Shown: positions 47,387 through 59,650, numbered from the stretch's first letter. The stretch: 64,000 nucleotides of DNA from Cepaea hortensis (GCA_963921405.1 OY992892.1:89818992-89882991), one strand, 5' to 3'. Notes: generated from the letters alone by a model not told the origin. Made by a program: numbers and translations.

Positions 47387-49873
47387 AATGGCGTCGTCGG
47401 CAGGATATGTTTCCAGAATTTTCTGGGACCTTCCAGCTTAGTCCGGGAGCTCCCTGGAGATTCCATGTGAACTTTGTTTCTGTGGTGTCAGGTTATACTA
47501 TATAGTAAGATCGTATACATAGATTTGTCGCTTACAGTCAGTAGTTCGTGATTGCCTGCTCGATAGTTGTCTCAGTAAGTGTTCCTTTACTAGGCTACGT
47601 ATCTCATAGCTGGTTGGTAAATTGTCTGAACTATCTGTCGGCGAGGTTTCTACTAAGTCTGTTCAGTTAGAAACTCTTGTGTAAAGTACACCGGCCAAAC
47701 CACCTTGCTACAAGATTACAGGAAAACCCACCACAACAAAATACCCAGGGATAGCCAACTCAGAAGGAGAGTCAGCGCAGCGGAATCTGTCCGAAATGAG
47801 CTCAGACAACAGCTGAGCAGTGCAAGTCAACGTAAAGGTGGCCTTTCTTTTCATCATTAAAGAGTATCAGAATAAAATACTCCACCGTTATACAAAGGTC
47901 ACCCACTCTTCGTCCAGGAAGTCAAGAGTCATAATTGATGACAGGGCATGGCAGGCGAAACCCAGAGCCATGCAAAGTGCTTTGCCTGGCTGAACGCAAT
48001 ACGTCTGGTGGCAGTGGCCACATCTGAAGTCATCAGAACAATATGTCTCCCCCCCCCCTTTTTTTGGTGTTGCCCTGCAAGGAACGACAACAAGGACTCA
48101 TCGTGCTAGCATGCCCCACCAGCGGCAGAGCGAGACGGGCTGTGCCGAAGTTACCAATGGCACATGTGCATACCAGAAATGCACGCATGAACGATAACAA
48201 TTAGATCATCATGAGGTGATGTTTCCCCTTTGTTTTATGCAGTGAGTTAATTATGGCTGTTGCGAAGAGACAGATGACAGTGTCACTCGTGGTAGTTAGA
48301 ATATCCCTTTTTTTTAGAGGCGGGAACGGAGGTGGAATTCAGTGTACCAGCGTGTTCAAGTTGCATGATACCAGATTTAGATATGTTAACAGTGTTGGGC
48401 AGTGAATGACCAGTGACGCCCTACATTTCTGCCCATGCATATAGAATAGACACAGAAAGACAATCGTAGAAATTCAGTGAAGGAGATCGGAATCCTGAGA
48501 GCACCATCAAACAGAAGCATATGCGATATATATTTCAGCATGACAATGAACAGTAATTAAATAATTAGTTAAACGTTCGTGGTGTAGTGTTGGTTCATAA
48601 TTGAATGACAATTTTGTTGTAGCCACGTGCATATGGGTAGTAGCGTTTAGCCATCCTTTGTTTGTTTTACAGGTTCATGAATGTAGTTAGAAACATGTTA
48701 TTTTGTTGTTTAAATGAATATGACTACTTGATAGGATCAACTTTTGTGGAGCAGTTAGCTCCCTTGTTAGTTCCATAGCGGAAGTTGTCAAGTCGGCCTA
48801 TGCGAATGTTTTTATTTTTGTGTGGGCCTCACTCTATTGTGTTCAAGGGCAGACACAACTGCAGTATTAGGTGTCATAGTGACTACACATAGTTCAATGT
48901 CGTGTCAGGAGGCCAAGGAGACCATTTATAATCTGAGATTGCCCGGGTAGATGTTAATGCGGGTACATGGTTGTTTTTAATGTGAAGGGGCATGGCGAAG
49001 AATACATGTTAGCGCCATGTCCGGGAACTGGGCAAACAAATGTTTTTTTTGGAGTTATTTCAGCGCCAGGGTGTCCAAGAACTGGGCATACCATATTTTT
49101 TCCAGAGTTATTTCAGCGCCAAGACAATTGAGCACGATGTCCAACGACTGGGCGCACATTTGTTTTTATGTCAAACGCTGTTTCATGATATATATTTGGT
49201 TTGTTTCTATGACCACTAAATATTGCGTACTTACAGTAGGGGCTGATTTGTTTTTGTGTACATCGGTGGTGATCGTGAAGATTGCAGCTTCAGGCTGATG
49301 TGTCCTTGCGAATATGGGAGAATTGGTTGTGTTATTATGTGTGGTGACCAGGCATTTGCCTGTCGTGTCACAGGAATTGTTACAATGTTTTTTTTCAGAT
49401 TCAAGGATGACTACATATGTCCTAGTGGGTAGCACCTATGTGAATCTGATTGTTGTTTTGTTGTTGTTACAGGGGGGTAGCATATTAAATGAATGCCTAT
49501 ATTGACACTGTTTTATTAATTTTGGTGCCCCTAAGTATTGCATCCATTGATTGATGATTTTGTTTTCTGGGGAACCCCCAGCATGCAAGGGATTGAACTG
49601 TCTTTATTAATAATATTAGTTAGTTACTAATTTGTGATGATGCACGTCAGAAGACGAACAAGATTTAACTGCCTTGTGCACTGGGAGAGCAGGGGATGCA
49701 ACCAGTATTTTTTATTATTATTATTATTTGGGGTGGAAGTTCCGAAAAGAGTTTTCCCCTTAGGCATCCAATATTGTTTATGAGGAATGTCAGATGCGGA
49801 GCCAGGGCTTCGATCTCAAGGAGGAATGACGCTATATTGATGGTGGGACCCATCAACTTTTGGTAGGTGGGTA
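47387..49873 (+). repeat. Internal region 2 (2,487 bp), non-coding
   Basis: Matches internal region 1, with one base fewer in the T-run near 49042. Confidence 0.82.
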
Positions 49874-52720
49874 TGAGACAGTATGCTTTCATTGTCTCTA
49901 GGCGCCTGAGTTTACTGGAAAGCATTAACTGGGATATTTTTGGTTCGACAAAGAGTTCACCGACCAGTAAGTTCAAAATTAGTGAGTGGTCGGGCAATGA
50001 CTCTAGTGCAGCCCGCTGACCGACGGTTTACCTTTAGTTGTTAGTGAAATGAGAAATCCAGGAAACATGAAGCCAAACTTAGCATAGGCTTTGTCGGGAA
50101 CTGTCAGTTTGGGCAAGAAATACAACGGAGGGGCAGATTTATAGCAGTGGGAACGTGCTTGAGCTGGGAAATCTAATTTAAAGAGCATGAACTCAAACAA
50201 GGACGATGAACTCAGGACCATGAACTTCAGAGACAATGTAGATTTGGGTTAATGATATGATGGTAGTATGCAAATTAAGCAGGGTACGCGAGGTACTGAT
50301 TGGAGGACAAGGGACAGCGACGTCACGTGATTCAAGAAAGGCGCCAACTCGAGAGGTGATATATATTTTGGATCCAGTCAGTTGGGACAGTGTGGAACGA
50401 GCCAGGGTGCGGTAGCAGCAGATCCGAGGGCTGGGCGGTCGCCCAGCCCAGGAGGAAGTGTGAGTTTGGAACTCCAGCAATGGTTATGTCTATATATATC
50501 AGGCTGTTTAGTGTCCAGGAAGATGGAGAGGCAGTATTAAAGACGGAAAGGATGCATATATCACGGTTTCGTCTGGACTGCCGAAGTAAAGTAGGATGGT
50601 CAAGGATCTGTGAACCATTTATTCCAGATAGATAAATCTGATGGAGTGGAACGCAAATTCCGAGGATCACAAAATGGCGTGCAAGCCATTTGAGAAGGAC
50701 TGTTGGCTAAAGAAGACCGCTCGTTAGTTGCAGTAGATGGCTAAACGTCAAATAGGACAACCACTAGCCAGACTGCGATCGGAATCACACGGGAAACACT
50801 GCGATCGGAATCACACAGGAGACTAATGGCAAACATGATTGGAAAGGTCAAGTGGGATTCACGACAAACGAGAGGTTGAAGAAAGCAATCGTATTTCAGA
50901 TATGAAACCCAGAAGGACGACCAGAAAACCCACTGGATGGCAGAAGTTGAATGTAAGTTGACATAAGACTTAGACCTAATTAGTTTAATTGTATATTATA
51001 ATCGGGTACCTTAGTTTAGAGAACTATAGCAAACTACCGTAGGTGAACTTACCGCGTAATCATGAACGACCGACAAATGTCAGGACTGAGTGCAGCGTCC
51101 TGCAAAGGGCCCACACCTAACTAGCTAACTAACTAAAATAGCAGTCTAAGCAAGGAAGCATTGGCAAACTACTGAACGTTAACCCGCTAAATGGATCACG
51201 ACCCGGCAAAGGATCAGGACTGAATGCGACGTCTTGCATATGACCTATATTTAAATGGCCGAAATAGAGTGTTGGGAGTCATATTAATCGGAGAGATAAG
51301 CAGAGTGTGGATAAACTGTAAATGTGCATGTAAATTAAGTAATTGAACTAAAAGATTAATGATAACTAGGCGGGTCAACACGGCATTTAAATACGCAGAG
51401 ATGGCAGTATTGCAAGGATATAAACACAGCGACCAAACACAGCAGACGGTAGAAGAAGATGGCAAGGCACTCGCGATCACTAAGTCAACCAGACAATAGG
51501 TGAGATCGTCAGCTGGAGACGGGACGGACACAGGAAGGAATGTTGTCTTTTGTTCGCTGGACATAGGTGAAAGGAGGTCGCGCTTCTGCGGCTGTGTAGC
51601 TAAGGTGTAGTTAGGCTGGCCCGGCGTGGTGCAGGCAGCGAGTTCAGATCTTCGGGTGAATGGTTAAATACTTAATGTTGGCTGTAGGCGGCGCGTCGGG
51701 AAATAGGCGATAATAATGTTAGTTAAATATATATAGACGATAGATTACTGTGTTTACAATAAGGTTCTTAATTTATGTTATGGCTAAGATAGACTAATTC
51801 TAGTATAGATAAAGAAGCGATAGATGTTAAGGACTTTGTAGGTAGTGAAAGACTAATGTTTATTCTCACATAAAACTCACGGGTATTGTTTTATACTGTT
51901 TCAGGCATTGCCTGGGTAAAAGGGAGTCGCCCTAGCATACCGGGCATACTTGACTAAACAGATATCCATCTGAACAAAATAATCCCTGGGTATATGGATT
52001 AATAGATCAATCTGTGGATCAATGGGTATTTGGGCTGAACACATGTACCACTAATAAGCCTATGGAGAGATAGTTATGAAACTAAGGCCGGTGTAATTCT
52101 TAGCTTTAGTCTTTTACTTCATGCGGTTAATAGGTGATCATAAGTGGCATTCCCCTAACATCCAGTTGCATAGACTTATACTATCTATCTCCCCCTTGTG
52201 GCGACATGCAGTATTGTGTTGTTTTTTTTTTGGAGTCGATTATACGTAGATGTGTCTTCAATGCATGTACTGATTACTCTATGCGATTATGCTGTAGATT
52301 GTCACTCTGTTATTGTTCAGAAAGAAATTAAATATATGATTGAGTTGTCTTTTATTTCGACTTGTCAGTCTGAAGTAATATAAGTAGAGTAGTTTAGAGA
52401 CCTTGTGAGGCTGTACATCTCTTCTATAACCTGATAACCTACACCACGAGACATTGATGGTGCAATAGTAATTAACTATTGTTCTCACGCGGAGACACGA
52501 ACCTACATCTGTCGTATCCCTCACTCTCATCCTTTTTTTTTCCTTCTCTCTCTTCATATTTCTTTACTATCAAAGGTAGTGTGTAGTAGGCAGAGTTCGA
52601 CTGAGGAACGAACTTTTAGGCTTCACACTATTTACATCATTTCCCTCATCATTCTTTTCTCTCTCTTCTCTCTCTCACTCCCTCCCCTCTTCTTCTTCCT
52701 CTTCTTTTCTAGCTGTCGCA
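49874..52720 (+). repeat. LTR 3 (2,847 bp), mosaic
   Basis: The first 2.02 kb (to about 51895) are virtually identical to LTRs 1 and 2. From 51896 on there are many substitutions and small deletions (cattgcctgggtaaaaggga versus catcgtctgggtaaactgga). It ends TGTCGCA, then tatt. Confidence 0.85.
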
Positions 52721-52724
52721 TATT

Positions 52725-53009
52725 GATACATGACAAGGCAGACGTGGTTGCTGCCTTGTGGGAGCACGTGTACACCTCGGAGGAGCAAATTGATTACCGT
52801 GGTCTGCGAGAGTGAGACAGCGAGGAGTGACGATGGGATCTGGCCGACGCTCGACGCTCAGAGGAAGGGCGAGACGGACATATAATCAGATTGCTACCGG
52901 TGCTATTGTTGTTGGAACTCTTCGCCTTCTGTTGAGGATGGGGACGGAGCATTTATGCGAATGCCCTGAATGCTGTGATGTCGGTTCCTAAATCAATCAA
53001 TCAATCAAT
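52725..53009 (+). mobile_element. RNase H LINE, right part
   Basis: Continues 38501-39168 (gatacatgacaaggcagacg) and ends in ggttcctaaatcaatcaatc. The right target duplication is ctacttctatga at 53010-53021, one base different from the left one. Confidence 0.88.
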
Positions 53010-53021
53010 CTACTTCTATGA

Positions 53022-53940
53022 GCGTCAAACAATGCGTTTATTTATGAACTGTCTGCAGATAGAGACTTAGCAGTGAGGGATACAATTCGGTGCAGTGAAG
53101 TCTATCCCCCGTTTCTTTAACCTTCCTGTAAGATTGTATAAAAGTGACTACCAATGTTTATCGGTCTGGCACATGAGGATGACGATATTAAAGAGACAGC
53201 ATTCTTTGGTCTGTAATAAGAAGCGATGCAACATGACGTCATTGCGCATAATACCCTCAAAGCAGAAATAAACCGGATGCTCTACTAAAAGATCAAAGTA
53301 CCTTCACGGTCCATATTAATGAGCAAGCCTTTAGCGCTTCAGAACATTGACTTCCAATTGATTTCCGCCACCTAGGCATGAACGTTCAGTGTTTGTACAT
53401 TTCACAATATCAACTTTTTTTACATGCTTAGGAAATATTAATCACGATGATCGTCATCAGGTACCGTGTTGATAAACGTAAACTTTCGTGGCTTTCCCTC
53501 TCACACAATCAACAGCCTTAGATCAGGTTTGTGTGCTTTAATTTTAGACGTGTAGCCAAGTCAAAGATTGTTCATGTAGTAGTTGCCTTCTCTGTGCTCT
53601 GTTTTGTGTCAGTTTTACAGTGTAGAAGAACAGAGACACCATCATTGCCTGGACAGAATGGTGTGGCAGGAAGTGACCAAATAATTTGACCGACATTCAG
53701 TTCTACGAAGAAAATCCCAACGGATGCATAGTCACATTTCAGATTATATCAATTTTACTGGGACTCTTCGAAAGTTGTTGAAGATAAGGACGGTTCTCAA
53801 CTCAACTGAATTCCACTCAAGTATCAATTTTACCAGTTGTCAACGAGTGTTCAAGTGTTTTTTTTTTACTTCACACAAACTGTTCTCATCTAATGTCTTG
53901 AATCAACTGATAATGCGAATATTATTCCACAACGGACGAT
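53022..53940. other. No gene recognised
   Basis: The first 40 bp continue the flank of the inverted-repeat element (gcgtttatttatg). The rest is unassigned. Confidence 0.4.
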
Positions 53941-53943
53941 TCA

Positions 53944-54370
53944 ATCAATCACGTGCCGTCTCCACAATGAAGGTTGGCTGTAATGGATCTCCAAATATGT
54001 CTGTCTCTCGCCCTGACAGTACGCTCTGTCCGGCTGATGTTCGCCCATCTCTTGAGTTATCTTCCCATTTCTATCGTTGTCTACCTCTTGCTCGCTTGCC
54101 CTCAACTTTGCCCTCCAGTATAGTTTTTATACGAGTATCATGTCTTTTAACGTGGCCAAAATATTTCACTTGCCTCCTCTTTATTTCTATCATCAACTCT
54201 CTCTTCATGCCCAGATTTTCTAGAATATCTGCATTTGAGTGTTTTTTTTTCCATGAAATAGGACATATCTGTCTGTATACCCACATCTCCAGGGCCTCTA
54301 TGCGACTTTCTAGTTGCTTAGTCAATGTCCCGGCTTCCGCAGTAGCGTTGAATATACGTAGCATTTGACA
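53944..54370 (-). mobile_element. 5'-truncated LINE
   Basis: The - strand frame 54071-54364 carries a LINE C-terminus (LESRIEALEMWVYR, then YFGHVKRHDTRIKTILEG, then RARGRQR). The tail on + is caatcaatca at 53942-53951. Same family as 15430-16290 and 36901-37245. Confidence 0.82.
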
Positions 54371-54374
54371 ATTC

Positions 54375-54955
54375 TCATTTTTAATGAGTTGTTAATCTCT
54401 CTAGATGTTAATACTGATTTCATTCCACGGAAGATTAGTTAAGTGAAATAAACACATAATCAACATTACGTTCACCAGAGTAAATCAATTCACTATCAGT
54501 GAAGCAAGTGGTGCTTTGCTGTTACCGCAAACAACCGTATGATGGAAACAATGGTTATATGTATGTAACCAATGCCCTAAATTGACCCAGCATTCAAATT
54601 GCCCACACGCCTGCGTAGTGAAAGATTCAGTGATCACGCTCTAGAGGATCCAGACCTTATACGACATGAGTGGCCAGCACACTGAGCACACCACGATTGG
54701 TCAATCACTAATTCACGAACAGTGACGAATGATGTTCTTATTTCACAGCTGTGTGCGCACGATTAGCAACGATCGTTGTCTTTATTTATCGGTTATGTGT
54801 CCATGACCAGCGACGAATGCTGCCCTTATTTCACAGTTGTGGGTGTAAGATTATCGTCGAATGATGTCCTTATTTCTCAGTTGTGTGTGCATGTAGATAC
54901 AAGATCTGCCTAATTAAGACACCCACTTTGGAGAGTCCCTGGTTGGTCAAGCGTC
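54375..54955. repeat. Unassigned, with a 3-unit degenerate repeat
   Basis: Blocks such as cgaatgatgtccttatttct and cagttgtgtgtgcatg occur three times in 54720-54895. The left part has cctaaattgacccagcattc, resembling SINE family E. Confidence 0.5.
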
Positions 54956-54957
54956 AA

Positions 54958-57900
54958 AGTACACTTGTTCTGTCAGCGAGTCGCTCTCGTCATGTGGAGG
55001 TTACATGTATCAGTAGAACACTTGTTCTGTCAGCGAGTCCCTCTCGTCATGTGGAGGTTACATGTATCAGTAGACTACTTGTTCTGTCAGCGAGTCCCTC
55101 TCGTCATGTGGAGGTTACATGTATCAGTAGAATACTTGTTCTGTCAGCGAGTCCCTCTCGTCATGTGGAGGTTACATGTATCAGTAGAATACTTGTTCTG
55201 TCAGCGAGTCCATCTCGTCATGTGGAGGTTACATGTATCAGTAGAATACTTGTTCTGTCAGCGAGTCCCTCTCGTCATGTGGAGGTTACATGTATCAGTA
55301 GAATACTTGTTCTGTCAGCGAGTCCCTCTCGTCATGTGGAGGTTACATGTATCAGTAGAATACTTGTTCTGTCAGCGAGTCCCTCTCGTCATGTGGAGGT
55401 TACATGTATCAGTAGAATACTTGTTCTGTCAGCGAGTCCCTCTCGTCATGTGGAGGTTACATGTATCAGTAGAATACTTGTTCTGTCAGCGAGTCCATCT
55501 CGTCATGTGGAGGTTACATGTATCAGTAGAATACTTGTTCTGTCAGCGAGTCCCTCTCGTCATGTGGAGGTTACATGTATCAGTAGAATACTTGTTCTGT
55601 CAGCGAGTCCCTCTCGTCATGTGGAGGTTACATGTATCAGTAGAATACTTGTTCTGTCAGCGAGTCCCTCTCGTCATGTGGAGGTTACATGTATCAGTAG
55701 AATACTTGTTCTGTCAGCGAGTCCATCTCGTCATGTGGAGGTTACATGTATCAGTAGAATACTTGTTCTGACAGCGAGTCCCTCTCGTCATGTGGAGGTT
55801 ACATGTATCAGTAGAACACTTGTTCTGTCAGCGAGTCCCTCTCGTCATGTGGAGGTTACATGTATCAGTAGAATACTTGTTCTGTCAGCGAGTCCCTCTC
55901 GTCATGTGGAGGTTACATGTATCAGTAGAATACTTGTTCTGTCAGCGAGTCCCTCTCGTCATGTGGAGGTTACATGTATCAGTAGAATACTTGTTCTGTC
56001 AGCGAGTCCATCTCGTCATGTGGAGGTTACATGTATCAGTAGAATACTTGTTCTGTCAGCGAGTCCCTCTCGTCATGTGGAGGTTACATGTATCAGTAGA
56101 ATACTTGTTCTGTCAGCGAGTCTCTCTCGTCATGTGGAGGTTACATGTATCAGTAGAATACTTGTTCTGTCAGCGAGTCTCTCTCGTCATGTGGAGGTTA
56201 CATGTATCAGTAGAATACTTGTTCTGTCAGCGAGTCCCTCTCGTCATGTGGAGGTTACATGTATCAGTAGAATACTTGTTCTGTCAGCGAGTCCCTCTCG
56301 TCATGTGGAGGTTACATGTATCAGTAGAATACTTGTTCTGTCAGCGAGTCCCTCTCGTCATGTGGAGGTTACATGTATCAGTAGAATACTTGTTCTGTCA
56401 GCGAGTCCCTCTCGTCATGTGGAGGTTACATGTATCAGTAGAATACTTGTTCTGTCAGCGAGTCCCTCTCGTCATGTGGAGGTTACATGTATTAGTAGAA
56501 TACTTGTTCTGTCAGCGAGTCCCTCTCGTCATGTGGAGGTTACATGTATCAGTAGAATACTTGTTCTGTCAGCGAGTCCCTCTCGTCATGTGGAGGTTAC
56601 ATGTATCAGTAGAATACTTGTTCTGTCAGCGAGTCCCTCTCGTCATGTGGAGGTTACATGTATCAGTAGAATACTTGTTCTGTCAGCGAGTCCCTCTCGT
56701 CATGTGAAGGTTACATGTATCAGTAGAATACTTGTTCTGTCAGCGAGTCCCTCTCGTCATGTGGAGGTTACATGTATCAGTAGAATACTTGTTCTGTCAG
56801 CGAGTCCCTCTCGTCATGTGAAGGTTACATGTATCAGTAGAATACTTGTTCTGTCAGCGAGTCCCTCTCGTCATGTGGAGGTTACATGTATCAGTAGAAT
56901 ACTTGTTCTGTCAGCGAGTCCCTCTCGTCATGTGAAGGTTACATGTATCAGTAGAATACTTGTTCTGTCAGCGAGTCCCTCTCGTCATGTGGAGGTTACA
57001 TGTATCAGTAGAATACTTGTTCTGTCAGCGAGTCCCTCTCGTCATGTGGAGGTTACATGTATCAGTAGAATACTTGTTCTGTCAGCGAGTCCCTCTCGTC
57101 ATGTGGAGGTTACATGTATCAGTAGAATACTTGTTCTGTCAGCGAGTCCCTCTCGTCATGTGAAGGTTACATGTATCAGTAGAATACTTGTTCTGTCAGC
57201 GAGTCCCTCTCGTCGTGTGGAGGTTACATGTATCAGTAGAATACTTGTTCTGTCAGCGAGTCGCTCTCGTCATGTGAAGGTTACATGTATCAGTAGAATA
57301 CTTGTTCTGTCAGCGAGTCGCTCTCGTCATGTGGAGGTTACATGTATCAGTAGAATACTTGTTCTGTCAGCGAGTCCCTCTCGTCATGTGGAGGTTACAT
57401 GTATCAGTAGAATACTTGTTCTGTCAGCGAGTCCCTCTCGTCATGTGGAGGTTACATGTATCAGTAGAATACTTGTTCTGTCAGCGAGTCCCTCTCGTCA
57501 TGTGGAGGTTACATGTATCAGTAGAATACTTGTTCTATCAGCGAGTCCCTTTCGTCATGTGAAGGTTACATGTATCAGTAGAATACTTGTTCTGTCAGCG
57601 AGTCCATCTCGTCATGTGGAGGTTACATGTATCAGTAGAATACTTGTTCTGTCAGCGAGTCCCTCTCGTCATGTGGAGGTTACATGTATCAGTAGAATAC
57701 TTGTTCTGTCAGCGAGTCTCTCTCGTCATGTGGAGGTTACATGTATCAGTAGAATACTTGTTCTGTCAGCGAGTCTCTCTCGTCATGTGGAGGTTACATG
57801 TATCAGTAGAATACTTGTTCTGTCAGCGAGTCCCTCTCGTCATGTGGAGGTTACATGTATCAGTAGAATACTTGTTCTGTCAGCGAGTCCCTCTCGTCAT

Positions 57901-59346
57901 GTGGAGGTTACATGTATCAGTAGAATACTTGTTCTGTCAGCGAGTCCCTCTCGTCATGTGGAGGTTACATGTATCAGTAGAATACTTGTTCTGTCAGCGA
58001 GTCCCTCTCGTCATGTGGAGGTTACATGTATCAGTAGAATACTTGTTCTGTCAGCGAGTCCCTCTCGTCATGTGGAGGTTACATGTATCAGTAGAATACT
58101 TGTTCTGTCAGCGAGTCCCTCTCGTCATGTGGAGGTTACATGTATCAGTAGAATACTTGTTCTGTCAGCGAGTCCCTCTCGTCATGTGGAGGTTACATGT
58201 ATCAGTAGAATACTTGTTCTGTCAGCGAGTCCCTCTCGTCATGTGGAGGTTACATGTATCAGTAGAATACTTGTTCTGTCAGCGAGTCCCTCTCGTCATG
58301 TGAAGGTTACATGTATCAGTAGAATACTTGTTCTGTCAGCGAGTCCCTCTCGTCATGTGGAGGTTACATGTATCAGTAGAATACTTGTTCTGTCAGCGAG
58401 TCCCTCTCGTCATGTGAAGGTTACATGTATCAGTAGAATACTTGTTCTGTCAGCGAGTCCCTCTCGTCATGTGGAGGTTACATGTATCAGTAGAATACTT
58501 GTTCTGTCAGCGAGTCCCTCTCGTCATGTGAAGGTTACATGTATCAGTAGAATACTTGTTCTGTCAGCGAGTCCCTCTCGTCATGTGGAGGTTACATGTA
58601 TCAGTAGAATACTTGTTCTGTCAGCGAGTCCCTCTCGTCATGTGGAGGTTACATGTATCAGTAGAATACTTGTTCTGTCAGCGAGTCCCTCTCGTCATGT
58701 GGAGGTTACATGTATCAGTAGAATACTTGTTCTGTCAGCGAGTCCCTCTCGTCATGTGAAGGTTACATGTATCAGTAGAATACTTGTTCTGTCAGCGAGT
58801 CCCTCTCGTCGTGTGGAGGTTACATGTATCAGTAGAATACTTGTTCTGTCAGCGAGTCGCTCTCGTCATGTGAAGGTTACATGTATCAGTAGAATACTTG
58901 TTCTGTCAGCGAGTCGCTCTCGTCATGTGGAGGTTACATGTATCAGTAGAATACTTGTTCTGTCAGCGAGTCCCTCTCGTCATGTGGAGGTTACATGTAT
59001 CAGTAGAATACTTGTTCTGTCAGCGAGTCCCTCTCGTCATGTGGAGGTTACATGTATCAGTAGAATACTTGTTCTGTCAGCGAGTCCCTCTCGTCATGTG
59101 GAGGTTACATGTATCAGTAGAATACTTGTTCTGTCAGCGAGTCCCTCTCGTCATGTGAAGGTTACATGTATCAGTAGAATACTTGTTCTGTCAGCGAGTC
59201 CCTCTCGTCATGTGGAGGTTACATGTATCAGTAGAATACTTGTTCTGTCAGCGAGTCCCTCTCGTCATGTGGAGGTTACATGTATCAGTAGAATACTTGT
59301 TCTGTCAGCGAGTCCCTCTCGTCATGTGGAGGTTACATGTATCAGC
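54958..59346. repeat. Minisatellite, 57-bp unit, about 77 units
   Basis: The unit is agtagaatacttgttctgtc, agcgagtccctctcgtcatg, tggaggttacatgtatc. It is very homogeneous; variants are single-base (ccctct, catctc, tctctc, cgctct; gtggagg, gtgaagg). Because 57 is 19 codons and two + frames lack a stop, frames of 1,508 and about 300 codons run through it. They have no signal peptide or known domain, and I treat them as by-products. Blocks 55991-57586 and 57587-59182 form a 28-unit (1,596-bp) higher-order repeat. Confidence 0.97.
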
Positions 59347-59525
59347 AGAAAACCCGGTTTAGATACTGTAAAGAGTAGTGGACATATGGTGCTGGCCCCA
59401 CATGTGTAGACTACTGGACTACCCAGCGATGAGGTGGCCATCACCACAGCCACAGCCATACTTTCCATATCAGGTTCTGCCCAGAGAGAGTTCAAACGCA
59501 TGACCACGGGACAAGAACTCAGCGA
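59347..59525. other. No gene; right flank of minisatellite
   Basis: Unique sequence with an open + frame (SDEVAITTATAILSISG). Its continuation runs into a SINE, so it is not called as an exon. Confidence 0.4.
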
Positions 59526-59650
59526 CAACGCAATCTATGCTGCCTCACTTCGAGGTGGTAGGTTTAATTCCGGTGTGGCCGCGATACATTTTCATTTTTA
59601 TGTTGTCTAGTGAGTTTTAAGTCCCCACTTCTGTCCTCTACTTTGATGAG
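59526..59650 (+). mobile_element. SINE family D copy
   Basis: ctcacttcgaggtggtaggt ttaattccgg, then ttatgttgtctagtgag and ccccacttctgtcctctact, in the order seen at 37970-38060. Confidence 0.6.

Larger units (their letters stand above)
39169..52720 (+). mobile_element. Tandem LTR-retrotransposon array (LTR-int-LTR-int-LTR)
   Basis: Three long direct repeats start at 39169, 44522 and 49874 (spacing 5,353 and 5,352 bp), each beginning tgagacagtatgctttcatt. The ends are TG...CA. The array is flanked once by tatt (39165-39168 and 52721-52724). The uninterrupted target is seen at 37591-37620 (ggagtattgatgcatg), so the borders are certain. Internal regions of about 2.49 kb carry no gag-pol. Size and lack of coding resemble plant LARD-type elements; an LTR family of this kind in an animal is an inference from structure alone. 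Confidence 0.88.

Noticed and set aside
54965..59158. Tandem array as a CRISPR-like array
   Set aside because: There are no unique spacers; the whole 57-bp unit repeats, in a eukaryotic context.
59424..59560. Open + frame SDEVAITTATAILSISG...IYAASLRG with a possible acceptor cccag, considered as a receptor cytoplasmic exon
   Set aside because: The right half overlaps a SINE family D copy, the polypyrimidine tract is poor and no clean donor exists.
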